Source: an uncultured Christensenellaceae bacterium (lineage in GTDB: Bacteria > Bacillota > Clostridia > Christensenellales > Pumilibacteraceae). From it: 17,418 bases of DNA. A model generated the notes under the pieces. The model saw only the letters and a list, made by a program, of their open reading frames with translations. It did no database searches and was not told the DNA's origin. Where the stretch lies: contig CAJUKR010000037.1 of the NCBI GenBank assembly GCA_910587025.1, positions 1 through 17,418 of the forward strand, written 5' to 3'. Positions 1 to 6,890 of this stretch are shown piece by piece. The first letter of the stretch is position 1. Each line of letters opens with the position of its first letter. Position numbers and translations under genes: made by a program.

Positions 1-112
1 CACACTCATACCGTATATCCGCAATAAACGGGATCGACATCCGTCCCCGTCATACGACTTTCCCGCGCCGAAACGTTTTGACGACCGAAAAAACCGCAGA
101 CTTTTTATGTCG

Positions 113-1795
113 TTATCTTATCCAGTTGCAACTGACGTATTTGGATTTCAACCACGTCGCCGCGACATAAGGATCCTTTACCGATCCTACCGTAACTCCT
201 TCGATTTTCCATAAAGAATCGTCTTCGCCGAAGTCGACGCTATCAAGCGAATAACAATCGTCGAAAGCCCAGCTGCCGATGCGCCTGAGCGCCGAAGAAA
301 AAGTAACTTTCGAAAGAATTTCGCAATCATGGAACGCACGTCCTTTCACTTCGGTTACACCGAGCGCCGTCACGCGTTCCAAGCCCTTACAGTAACCGAA
401 GGCGCCTTCGTATATCGTCTTTATATTTTCGGGCAATACTATTCTGTTCAAGTTCTCGCAGTATACAAACGCGTCCGAACCTATATAAGTCACACCGCTT
501 CCGAAATTAACGTTTTTAAGCGACGTACAATTATAAAAAGCCGCGCTTACGACCCCGTCCAGCGTATCGGGTAAATCAATACTTTCGAGCTTGTTACATC
601 CGGAAAACACATACTCGCCCATAGATTCTATTCTGCCGAGATCTATCGATACAAGCTCGACGCATCCCGAAAAAGCTCCGTCGCCCAAATAGACGATACT
701 ATCCGGCAAAACAATGTTTTTCGCCGGGCAACCCGAGAATGCGTAATCTCCTATGCTCGTAACGCCGTCCGAGAATACGATTTCCTCGATCGGTTCGCCG
801 GAGAAAGCACGCGAATGAATGCCGTAAGTCTTGCCGTCGTAATTTTCGGGCAAAACAAGTCTGTTTGTTTTTTCGTTGCGTTCCAAAAGCAACGGCGCCG
901 TTTCGTCCGCAAAGAATGTAAATCCGTTTGCATCCGTTTTGACTTTGCTTCCGTCTTCCGTCGTGTATATATTAAGCGCATATTTTGCAATACCGCCGTC
1001 GGCATCCGACCCTGCTACAAGCGCCCAACCCGTATCGTGCTTATATATCTCTATGAGTCTGTAACAATCCTTGAAAGCATTGGAGGATATTTGTTCGGTG
1101 CCCACCGTTTGCCTCATACAAAGTTCGACCATTCTCAACGATGTGCACCCGCCGAAAGCATGGTTCCCTATTCTTCGCATATCGGAATTCAAAGTCAACG
1201 TTTCGAGAGCCGTGCAGTTCTCGAACGCGGACGACTTCAATTGTATGGCTCTGTTTGTATCCAAAGTTTTCAAAGACGTACAATTGCTGAAAGCGTCCTC
1301 ATACACCCATGTCAAATTATACGTAAACGTAAGTTCGGTGAGCGACGTGCAGTTATTGAACACGCCGTTCATTATCGTTTCCACGTCTTTGCCGAACGTT
1401 ATGCTTTCGAGTTCCGTACAGTAACGGAAAGCTCTCTCCAGTATCCGTACTATTCCGTCGGGAATAACTATTTCGGTCAAACCCGAATAGGCAAACGCCT
1501 CTATTCCTATACCCGTAGCATCCATCACAGACGGAAGATCTATATTTTTCAGCGCAACGCACTGAGAAAAAGCCGACTCGCCTATCGAACGCAAACTTTC
1601 GGGAAGTTCCACATAAGACAGCTTGCGACAATTGATAAAAGCATCCGAATTTACGGCCGTCACGTTCGCACCGAGTCGAACGGAGGTAAGACTGCCGCAA
1701 GAAGCGAACATCACAATCGCGATAAGCAACACAATAAAAAATAACGAAATTTCAAAAATAAAAAACTTGTTTTTGTATGCCCGTATGTTTTTCAC
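113..1795 (-). CDS. BspA-like leucine-rich repeat surface (lipo)protein
   Basis: Encodes 560 residues. An N-terminal hydrophobic stretch (about residues 12-32) ends in FASCGS, a possible lipobox with Cys33, so the protein is probably exported and perhaps lipid-anchored; Phe at -3 is not the classic Leu, so a plain signal peptide or anchor is the alternative. The rest is about 18 TpLRR/BspA units (LRR_5 type) with the recurring AF-x-x-C core (AFSQC, AFRYC, AFSNC, AFENC, AFGGC, AFSGC, AFHDC and so on). A non-repeat island of roughly 75 residues after the ninth unit resembles the beta-rich insert common in this family. The C-terminus has the usual family ending (AATWLKSKY...NWIR), so the gene looks complete. 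The start is GTG at 1795, chosen because AAGGAGG lies 7 bases upstream. Such proteins often act in adhesion or ligand binding; the ligand cannot be read from sequence. Confidence 0.88.
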   Translation of the reverse strand: MKNIRAYKNKFFIFEISLFFIVLLIAIVMFASCGSLTSVRLGANVTAVNSDAFINCRKLSYVELPESLRSIGESAFSQCVALKNIDLPSVMDATGIGIEAFAYSGLTEIVIPDGIVRILERAFRYCTELESITFGKDVETIMNGVFNNCTSLTELTFTYNLTWVYEDAFSNCTSLKTLDTNRAIQLKSSAFENCTALETLTLNSDMRRIGNHAFGGCTSLRMVELCMRQTVGTEQISSNAFKDCYRLIEIYKHDTGWALVAGSDADGGIAKYALNIYTTEDGSKVKTDANGFTFFADETAPLLLERNEKTNRLVLPENYDGKTYGIHSRAFSGEPIEEIVFSDGVTSIGDYAFSGCPAKNIVLPDSIVYLGDGAFSGCVELVSIDLGRIESMGEYVFSGCNKLESIDLPDTLDGVVSAAFYNCTSLKNVNFGSGVTYIGSDAFVYCENLNRIVLPENIKTIYEGAFGYCKGLERVTALGVTEVKGRAFHDCEILSKVTFSSALRRIGSWAFDDCYSLDSVDFGEDDSLWKIEGVTVGSVKDPYVAATWLKSKYVSCNWIR

Positions 1796-1863
1796 AGTCT
1801 TTCCTCCTTAAAAAACATAATAACGCCGTCCATCCGTTTTACCAAGCTATAGATATTATAAAT

Positions 1864-1893
1864 ATAATAACATAATGCCGCTTTTATTGTCAA
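1864..1893 (-). promoter_or_regulatory. Promoter of the LRR gene
   Basis: Read on the minus strand, TTGACA (1893-1888) and TATTAT (1869-1864) are separated by 18 bases. Transcription would start near 1857 and give a leader of about 62 bases carrying AAGGAGG before the GTG start. The match to a housekeeping sigma-A promoter is good; the -10 could slip by one base (TTATTA with 17-base spacing). Confidence 0.65.
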
Positions 1894-1941
1894 GCGACGA
1901 AAAACGACATACCGATTTTCTTAAAAATGACATTTTCGATC

Positions 1942-1981
1942 GAAAAAGACAACGGACGTCTGCGACAACCGCAAACGTCCG
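1942..1981 (-). terminator. Rho-independent terminator downstream of the SRP RNA
   Basis: Arms 1953-1959 and 1975-1981 (CGGACGT/ACGTCCG) plus an inner TGCG/CGCA pair form a strong hairpin. On the minus strand it is followed by TTGTCTTTTTC. It lies about 18 bases beyond the T-run that directly follows the SRP RNA, so it is a back-up stop or a second 3' end. It also insulates the LRR gene promoter. Confidence 0.7.
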
Positions 1982-1998
1982 TATGACTTCGAAAAAAA

Positions 1999-2264
1999 CC
2001 GTGCATCCGTTATTGACGCAAAATGCCGAAGAGTCACGCAAGCAGTTAGCTCGCTCAAAGCTTACTTGTGGCACACGCAAAGACCTGCTTAGTGCTGCTG
2101 CGGTCAAGCTCTGACACGGTTCACAGTAGAGCGTTGCACAAGACCCTGAGGTCAACGCCACTTACTTACAACTTACCTTCCACATTCTGCGCCGCGAACG
2201 GCATTCGACCCTGCTGTAGCGGATTGCAGGTACAGGGCACCGCTGGCTCCCCGTCTAGCACGGC
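1999..2264 (-). ncRNA. ffs: Signal recognition particle RNA, long Gram-positive type (scRNA)
   Basis: About 266 nucleotides. It matches the Bacillus-type long SRP RNA throughout: the 5' Alu-domain block (GUGCCCUGUACCUGCAAUCC, then a GCAGGGUCGAAU block), the helix 5 segments (AAGUAAGUGGCGUUGAC and GAGCGAGCUAACUGCUU), the S-domain core GUCAG...AGCAGC, and matching ends (5' CCGUGC pairing with 3' GCACGG). A run of seven T follows the 3' end. The RNA binds Ffh and targets signal-peptide proteins to the membrane through FtsY. Oddity: the apical loop of helix 8 reads GC-UUGACC-GC rather than the usual GGAA tetraloop. It contains UGAC, which fits the less common URRC class. The ends are inferred from the promoter and the closing stem. 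Confidence 0.95.
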
Positions 2265-2270
2265 TCTGCC

Positions 2271-2299
2271 ATTATATCACGGTCGCGGAAAAAGTGCAA
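2271..2299 (-). promoter_or_regulatory. Promoter of the SRP RNA
   Basis: On the minus strand TTGCAC (2299-2294) is 17 bases from a perfect TATAAT (2276-2271). The predicted start at 2265/2264 coincides with the first paired bases of the SRP RNA closing stem. This is the best sigma-A-type promoter in the window, as expected for an abundant stable RNA. Confidence 0.85.
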
Positions 2300-2337
2300 G
2301 CATTTTCGGGCATATGCGATCAACTTGCCTTTTGACG

Positions 2338-2347
2338 CGAATATTCG
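2338..2347. promoter_or_regulatory. Palindrome upstream of mazEF, possible operator
   Basis: CGAATATTCG is a perfect 10-base palindrome about 40 bases before the antitoxin start. MazE and MazEF complexes commonly bind palindromes at their own promoter, so it is a candidate autoregulatory site. No convincing -10/-35 pair is visible around it, so the role is an inference. Confidence 0.3.
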
Positions 2348-2387
2348 ACAAGATTTTTGAGCAGACTACCGAATAGAGGCAAAGTAT

Positions 2388-2606
2388 ATGGTAATAATCA
2401 ATTTGGACATCGGAGAACTGGAGCTGCTGCTCCCGATTCTCGCAGAGAAGCGGGGTATCAGCGTGGACAGACTGGTAAGTGAAATCGTGAACAAATACTT
2501 CCCCGCTCCGCATAGTATAAATCAAGCGGAGATGGCCGAAGGCTATAAGGAGATGGGAGAACTCAATCTCTCGATTGCAAATGGAGATAACGATAAAAAG
2601 GGGTGA
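2388..2606 (+). CDS. mazE: MazE/EndoAI-type antitoxin
   Basis: 72 residues. Residues 1-37 have the pattern of a short beta strand followed by two helices (ribbon-helix-helix DNA-binding fold). Residues 52-64 (GYKEMGELNLSIA) closely resemble the toxin-binding tail of Bacillus EndoAI (GYMEMAKINLNIS). The antitoxin would neutralise the downstream MazF and repress the operon. The ATG at 2388 is preceded by AGAGG with 8-base spacing. The last 26 bases overlap the toxin gene, which fits translational coupling. It is shorter than Bacillus EndoAI (about 93 residues) and lacks the longer acidic end. Confidence 0.85.
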   Translation: MVIINLDIGELELLLPILAEKRGISVDRLVSEIVNKYFPAPHSINQAEMAEGYKEMGELNLSIANGDNDKKG

Positions 2607-2931
2607 TATTTTTTATGCCGACCTGAGTCCCGTGGTCGGGAGCGAACAGGGCGGCATTCGCCCCATTATCGTGTTGCAAAACGACGTCGGGAACAAATAT
2701 TCGCCCACAATCATCGCGGGAGCGATAACAAGCCGCATGACAAAAGCCAAACTTCCGACGCACATCGAAGTCGTACAGGGGCAGTTCGGTCTGCCCAAAG
2801 ACAGCGTAATACTGCTCGAACAAATACGGACGCTCGATAAAAGGCGGCTGAAATCCAAGCTCGGCAGTCTTGACGAACGGACGATGAACCGCGTCAACCG
2901 CGCTTTACTTATTTCTCTCGGCTTCGCCTGA
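2581..2931 (+). CDS. mazF: MazF/EndoA (NdoA) endoribonuclease toxin
   Basis: 116 residues from the ATG at 2581. It is very close to Bacillus subtilis EndoA along its whole length: ADLSPVVGSEQGG near residues 13-25, KAKLPTH at 55-61 and DSVILLEQIRT at 74-84. The expected active-site residues are present as Arg27, Thr50 and Gln81 (EndoA Arg25, Thr48, Gln79). The enzyme cuts single-stranded mRNA at short sequence-specific sites (UACAU for EndoA; the exact site here is unknown). An in-frame TTG at 2575 would add two residues, but ATG matches the family start better. No strong ribosome-binding site lies at the usual distance; GGAG sits about 25 bases upstream inside mazE, so coupled translation is likely. 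Confidence 0.96.
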   Translation: MEITIKRGDIFYADLSPVVGSEQGGIRPIIVLQNDVGNKYSPTIIAGAITSRMTKAKLPTHIEVVQGQFGLPKDSVILLEQIRTLDKRRLKSKLGSLDERTMNRVNRALLISLGFA

Positions 2932-2943
2932 AAAACACATAAT

Positions 2944-2980
2944 AAACGCGCGCTGCGATCTCATCCGCGGCGCGCGTTTT
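2944..2980 (+). terminator. Terminator after mazEF, probably bidirectional
   Basis: AAACGCGCGC (2944-2953) pairs perfectly with GCGCGCGTTT (2970-2979), with a 16-base loop region that can pair further, and TTTT follows on the plus strand. On the minus strand the same hairpin is followed by TTTATT, so it can also stop nnr transcripts, which end at 2999. Confidence 0.75.
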
Positions 2981-2998
2981 CACGTACTTAAACTTTTT

Positions 2999-4453
2999 TC
3001 ACAGCAACAAAACTATATCGGAAGCGAGCACCGAATATTCGCCTCTTATCGTAGCCGCACGGCTTCCCGCTTTACCGAAAAAATAGCATGCGCGAACGGC
3101 GGCGGCAAACGGATCCGCGCCGACGGAAAGCGCGCCGATCATTCCGGCAAGCACGTCGCCGCTTCCCGCCTTCGCCATAGCCGGAGTTCCCGTAATATTA
3201 AGCGCGATTCTCTTTCCGTCGCTTATTACCGTCGTCGCGCTTTTCATTGCGATAACGGCGTCCAGCCGCTCGGCAAGCGCGCGTGTGCGTTCGGTGTCAG
3301 GTATGAGTCCGTCGTCTGCGGACAAACGCATAAACTCAGCAACATGCGGAGTAAGTATCAATCCGCACTTATGATCTTCGACCGCGTTAAGATCGGAAGC
3401 AAGCGCGTTCAGTCCGTCGCCGTCGATCACGAGCGTTCCTTCGAAGTTCGCGGCGAGATAACGTATTATCTTTATTACGTCGGCGTTTACGCCCAGTCCC
3501 ATGCCGATAACGATGCACGACGCTTTCGTCATTATCTTGTCGAGAACGCGCTCGTCGTATAAGATCTTCCCGTTGTCGTCTGGAAGGAAAAAGAGCATTT
3601 CTTCTTTTACTCTCGACTGATATACGGACGCAAGACTTTCGGGCACGCACAGCACGGCGTAACCGCAACCGCTGCGAAGGGACGCGCACGCAGATTCGTG
3701 AGCCAGGAGCGACGCGCCGATCATTGTCGGACTGCCCGCGATTATCTTTACGTTGCCGTAATTGCCTTTGTTGGAAACGGTCTTGCGCTTTGTAAGCGTA
3801 ACGTCCTCTTTTTCGGTAATCCCGATACCCGGCTCTGGCAATCCGATCCCTATATCGGCGACGACGATCTTTCCGGTATGATTTCTGCCTTCTCCGATGA
3901 TAAGTCCCTGTTTTATGCCGGAAAACGTGACGGTAACATCGGCTTCGATCGCCATGCTCATGACCTTGCCCGTGTCGGCATTGAGACCGCTAGGAACGTC
4001 TACGGACAGCACCGACGCGCCCGACGCATTTATCTTTTTCATCGTTTCGGCGACAGCGCCTCGGACTTCCGCGTTCAATCCTATACCGAAAATGCCGTCT
4101 ATCACGAGATTTTTGCGCGAAATCGGGGGTATGTCACACATAATACTCTGCACTTTCACCCCGCATTCGGCAAGTTTCGACAGTCGCGCCTCGACATAGC
4201 CGTTGCGTTTATCCGAACACGTCGCAACGCGCACTTTTCTTCCCGCCCGCGAGAGCAAGAGCGCAACGGACAACGCGTCGCTGCCGTTGTTCCCTCCGCC
4301 TACGAATACGACCGCCTCGTCGAACTCGAACTTCATCGCCTCGTCAAACAGTTTCGTCGCCGCTCGCTCGATCAGCGCGTCCTCGTTTTCCCCGCAGTCG
4401 ATCGCGCGGCGCTCGGATTCTCTTATTTCCGAAACGGAATATACTCCGATCAT
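2999..4453 (-). CDS. nnr: Bifunctional NAD(P)H-hydrate epimerase / ADP-dependent NAD(P)H-hydrate dehydratase
   Basis: 484 residues, the usual size for the fused YjeF-type enzyme. The N-terminal half is the epimerase (YjeF_N Rossmann-like) domain that converts R-NADHX to S-NADHX. The C-terminal half is the ribokinase-like dehydratase that uses ADP to turn S-NADHX back to NADH. Visible motifs: VGGGNNGSDAL (residues 51-61), the start of the second domain at KGNYGNVKIIAGSPTMIGAS, ILTPHVAEFMRL, and GSGDVLAGMIGAL with the catalytic Asp near 433. The epimerase signature is normally NNGGDG; here it is NNGSDA, with the Asp kept. The ATG overlaps the recX stop by 4 bases (ATGA) and AAGGAGG lies just upstream within recX, so the two are co-translated. 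Role: repair of damaged nicotinamide cofactors in the cytosol. Confidence 0.94.
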   Translation of the reverse strand: MIGVYSVSEIRESERRAIDCGENEDALIERAATKLFDEAMKFEFDEAVVFVGGGNNGSDALSVALLLSRAGRKVRVATCSDKRNGYVEARLSKLAECGVKVQSIMCDIPPISRKNLVIDGIFGIGLNAEVRGAVAETMKKINASGASVLSVDVPSGLNADTGKVMSMAIEADVTVTFSGIKQGLIIGEGRNHTGKIVVADIGIGLPEPGIGITEKEDVTLTKRKTVSNKGNYGNVKIIAGSPTMIGASLLAHESACASLRSGCGYAVLCVPESLASVYQSRVKEEMLFFLPDDNGKILYDERVLDKIMTKASCIVIGMGLGVNADVIKIIRYLAANFEGTLVIDGDGLNALASDLNAVEDHKCGLILTPHVAEFMRLSADDGLIPDTERTRALAERLDAVIAMKSATTVISDGKRIALNITGTPAMAKAGSGDVLAGMIGALSVGADPFAAAVRACYFFGKAGSRAATIRGEYSVLASDIVLLL

Positions 4454-5058
4454 TCTTCCTCCTTACCTCCGAATACACGCACGGCGTGATCTATATCATC
4501 CCACTCGAAGCCTTTGCTCATAAGATGCGAAGCGAGCTTCCGCCTGTCGTAGGCGCGGGTACGCAGATATTTTTCCGCGGCGCGTTCCGCCGCCTCGCGC
4601 TGATCGCCGATACCGTTCACGGCGGCCTCGATCAAATCCGGCGTCGCTCCGTGACGAAGCAGATCCATCCTGATCCTTTTTTTTCCGCGCCGCGACGAAT
4701 ATGTTTCGGTATACGCTTCGACAAACCCTTCGTCGTCTATATAACCGTATTCCTTCAGCTTACGGATCACGCCGTCGATTACGCTTTCGGAAAAATCTTT
4801 TCCCGTAAGATAGTCGCGAAGTTCGCGCTCGGTTCGCATGCGGCGGGACAGATAATCCGTCGCTTTTACGAATGCCGCTTCCCCGTCGCTTTCCGCTTGC
4901 AAAGCGAGTACGGTCGCTCCGTCCGCTTCCGCGCCGACCCGGAGTCCCGCTCCGAGCGCCGTAACAGCCTCCAGACCGCCGACAAACTCTCCGTCGATAT
5001 AAATATTAACGCGTGATTTATTGTGTTTCTGCACGCTCATTTCGGTTATTTTACCCAT
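4450..5058 (-). CDS. recX: RecX regulatory protein
   Basis: 202 residues from the ATG at 5058. The N-terminus (ITEMSVQKHNKSRVNIYIDGE) matches RecX of Bacillus (ITKISVQKKNKERYNVFLD). The rest is the three-helix repeats typical of the family, including LRDYLTGKDFSESVIDGVIRKLKEYGYIDDEGF and a similar C-terminal unit. RecX binds RecA filaments and modulates strand exchange. The frame is open 30 codons further upstream, but that part covers the promoter and has no family similarity. The TATTAT -10 box ends six bases before this ATG, so the mRNA would be leaderless; the next ATG at 5040 (MSVQKHN) is the alternative start and would leave an 18-base leader. First gene of the recX-nnr operon; recA is not in view. 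Confidence 0.9.
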   Translation of the reverse strand: MGKITEMSVQKHNKSRVNIYIDGEFVGGLEAVTALGAGLRVGAEADGATVLALQAESDGEAAFVKATDYLSRRMRTERELRDYLTGKDFSESVIDGVIRKLKEYGYIDDEGFVEAYTETYSSRRGKKRIRMDLLRHGATPDLIEAAVNGIGDQREAAERAAEKYLRTRAYDRRKLASHLMSKGFEWDDIDHAVRVFGGKEEE

Positions 5059-5064
5059 AAACGC

Positions 5065-5093
5065 ATAATAACATATCGCACACCGAAAGTCAA
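5065..5093 (-). promoter_or_regulatory. Promoter of recX-nnr (leaderless geometry)
   Basis: On the minus strand TTGACT (5093-5088), 17 bases, TATTAT (5070-5065). The expected start point, seven bases downstream, is the A of the recX ATG at 5058. Confidence 0.75.
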
Positions 5094-5135
5094 GACGGGT
5101 TTTTACAAAATACTCGTTATTTTCGGTAAAATTAT

Positions 5136-5164
5136 TTGACTTTCGCAAAAAAAACTACGATAAT
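5136..5164 (+). promoter_or_regulatory. Promoter of ilvA-ridA
   Basis: TTGACT (5136-5141), 17 bases including an A-run, GATAAT (5159-5164). Expected start near 5171 gives a leader of about 29 bases. It is back-to-back with the recX promoter. No T-box or other long leader fits in this space. Confidence 0.75.
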
Positions 5165-5199
5165 ATATACGGAATCAAATTTCAACGGGACTTAAAATA

Positions 5200-6396
5200 A
5201 TGGACTTCGAAAAAATCAAAGAAGCTAAAGCCAGACTGGAAAAAGTCGTTCAGCGCAAGCCGCTCGACTATTCTTCCACGTTCTCGGCAATGACGGGCGG
5301 ACAGGTATATCTAAAATGCGAAAACATGCAGAAAACCGGCTCGTTCAAAGTTCGCGGGGCTTACAACAAGATCGCAAAACTCCACGAAAACGGTAAGCTC
5401 GAAGCCATTGTCGCGTCGAGCGCCGGCAACCATGCTCAAGGTTGCGCGTTCGCGGCGACCGCCATGGGCGTCAAAGCGACGATCGTTATGCCAAAAACCA
5501 CGCCGATAGCAAAAATAGTCGCAACCGAGGGTTACGGCGCGAAAGTCGAACTGTACGGAGATTATTACGACGACAGCTACAGGCGCGCGCGAGAAATCGA
5601 GAAAAAGGACGGCGCAGTATTCATTCACCCGTTCGACGACGAGGACGTTATCGCGGGTCAAGGCACGATAGGCATGGAAATGCTCGAAGATGTTCCCGAT
5701 CTTGACGTTGTGATCGTTCCCGCAGGCGGAGGAGGTCTGCTTTCCGGAGTCGCATGCGCGGTCAAGAGCATCAATCCAAACTGCCGCGTTATCGGCGTAC
5801 AGAGCGAAGGCGCGCCTGCGATAGCCATGTCTTTCAAGGAAAAACAGCATATCGCGCTCGATTATATCCACACCATCGCCGACGGTATCGCGGTCAAAAA
5901 TCCCGGCGAAACGACAATGAAGATCATTAACGAATACGTCGACGACGTGATGACCGTAAGCGACGGCGACATAGCTTCGGCGATAATACACCTGATCGAA
6001 CGCACGAAAATGATAGTCGAGCCCGCGGGCGCGACTACCCTCGCCCTCATACTGTCGGGCAAACTCGACGTCAAAGGCAAAAAAGTCGCATGCCTGCTTT
6101 CGGGCGGAAACATCGACGTGTCGACCATCGGAAAAATAATCGAACAGGGTCTTGTCAAGCGCGGACGGAAAATCGAGTTTTCCATTCAGCTTCAGGATAA
6201 GCCGGGTATGCTCGAAAGAGTTTCGCATATACTCGCAAAAGAGGGCGCAAACGTCATATCTATAACATACGACCGCACGCACGCCGATCTCGAGATTTCG
6301 GAAACCGTTCTTCACATCGGGTGCGAAGTGGGCGGAAAAGAACACAGCGGTCGCGTCGCAAAAGCGCTCGCGGACAGCGGTCTCAAAGTACTTTAA
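5200..6396 (+). CDS. ilvA: Threonine ammonia-lyase (threonine deaminase) with C-terminal ACT domain
   Basis: 398 residues. Residues 1-320 are a fold-type II PLP enzyme: SFKVRGAYNK with the PLP lysine at Lys50, SSAGNHAQG at 73-81, the phosphate-binding GGGGL at 176-180, and SGGNID at 301-306. Residues 326-398 form one ACT domain (IEFSIQLQDKPGMLERVSHI). It deaminates threonine to 2-oxobutanoate, the first step to isoleucine, or serves threonine catabolism. The single ACT domain places it in the roughly 400-residue class between TdcB (no ACT) and the long E. coli IlvA; regulation by an amino acid is likely, but the ligand cannot be told. The ATG is preceded only by a weak CGGGA site. ridA follows after 55 bases. 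Confidence 0.93.
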   Translation: MDFEKIKEAKARLEKVVQRKPLDYSSTFSAMTGGQVYLKCENMQKTGSFKVRGAYNKIAKLHENGKLEAIVASSAGNHAQGCAFAATAMGVKATIVMPKTTPIAKIVATEGYGAKVELYGDYYDDSYRRAREIEKKDGAVFIHPFDDEDVIAGQGTIGMEMLEDVPDLDVVIVPAGGGGLLSGVACAVKSINPNCRVIGVQSEGAPAIAMSFKEKQHIALDYIHTIADGIAVKNPGETTMKIINEYVDDVMTVSDGDIASAIIHLIERTKMIVEPAGATTLALILSGKLDVKGKKVACLLSGGNIDVSTIGKIIEQGLVKRGRKIEFSIQLQDKPGMLERVSHILAKEGANVISITYDRTHADLEISETVLHIGCEVGGKEHSGRVAKALADSGLKVL

Positions 6397-6399
6397 CGA

Positions 6400-6415
6400 C
6401 GGCGGCAAACCGCCG
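6400..6415 (+). other. Small intercistronic hairpin between ilvA and ridA
   Basis: CGGCGG and CCGCCG pair with a four-base CAAA loop just after the ilvA stop. No T-run follows directly, so it is more likely an mRNA-stabilising or processing structure than a terminator. Significance uncertain. Confidence 0.35.
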
Positions 6416-6451
6416 CGGATCGATTTTATTGCTGTAATCAAGGAGGCAGAC

Positions 6452-6829
6452 ATGAAGAAGATCGTTTATACGGACAAAGCCCCCCAGCCTATCGGACCTT
6501 ACTCTCAGGGCATCGAAGCGGGCGGACTTATATTTTTCTCGGGACAGATCGCGATCGATCCCGAGATCGGCAACATTACGGCGACCGACGTCGAAGGACA
6601 GACCAGACAGGTGCTTAAAAATATTTCGGCTTTGCTCGAAGAAGTCGGTTTGACGGCAAGTAACGTCGTAAAAACCACCGTATTCATCAAAAACATCGGC
6701 GATTTCGGCAAAGTAAACGCTTTGTACGGAGAGATGTTCTCTTCCGATTCCCCCGCCCGTTCGTGCGTCGAAGTATCCAATCTTCCCGCAGGCGCGCTCG
6801 TGGAGATCGAAATAGTCGCGGCGAGATAA
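6452..6829 (+). CDS. ridA: RidA family 2-iminobutanoate/2-iminopropanoate deaminase
   Basis: 125 residues, standard length. Family marks: PIGPYSQ (residues 13-19), FFSGQI (28-33), and SPARSCVEVSNLPAGALVEIE (100-120), with the key Arg103 and Glu120 corresponding to E. coli Arg105 and Glu120. RidA hydrolyses the reactive enamine/imine products released by PLP-dependent dehydratases such as IlvA, preventing 2-aminoacrylate damage. Its position right after ilvA is the expected functional pairing. AAGGAGG lies 6 bases before the ATG, much stronger than the ilvA site, so RidA may be made in excess. It is followed by a strong terminator. Confidence 0.95.
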   Translation: MKKIVYTDKAPQPIGPYSQGIEAGGLIFFSGQIAIDPEIGNITATDVEGQTRQVLKNISALLEEVGLTASNVVKTTVFIKNIGDFGKVNALYGEMFSSDSPARSCVEVSNLPAGALVEIEIVAAR

Positions 6830-6847
6830 ATCAACCGACATAACGAA

Positions 6848-6885
6848 AACGGCGTTCGGCAATTCCGAACGCCGTTGTTTTATTT
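6848..6885 (+). terminator. Strong terminator after ridA, bidirectional
   Basis: A perfect 12-base stem (AACGGCGTTCGG, 6848-6859, with CCGAACGCCGTT, 6865-6876) and a five-base loop are followed by GTTTTATTT. The minus-strand reading is followed by TTTTCG, so it can also end transcripts of the convergent recombinase gene. Confidence 0.88.
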
Positions 6886-6890
6886 ACTTA

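Noticed and set aside
1..112. Possible terminator or gene start left of the LRR gene
   Set aside because: Only a weak ACGGG/CCCGT pairing is visible, no good T-run follows, and no reading frame of useful length exists; nothing can be supported.
815..1744. A plus-strand open frame of 309 codons with periodic sequence
   Set aside because: The periodicity is the complement of the LRR repeats; the minus-strand protein has the signal peptide, RBS and promoter.
1875..2376. Small open frames on both strands in the gap before mazEF
   Set aside because: They cross the SRP RNA and its promoter, which fully explain this region.
5311..6453. A minus-strand open frame of 380 codons
   Set aside because: It is the complement of ilvA, whose full set of PLP and ACT motifs proves the plus-strand reading.
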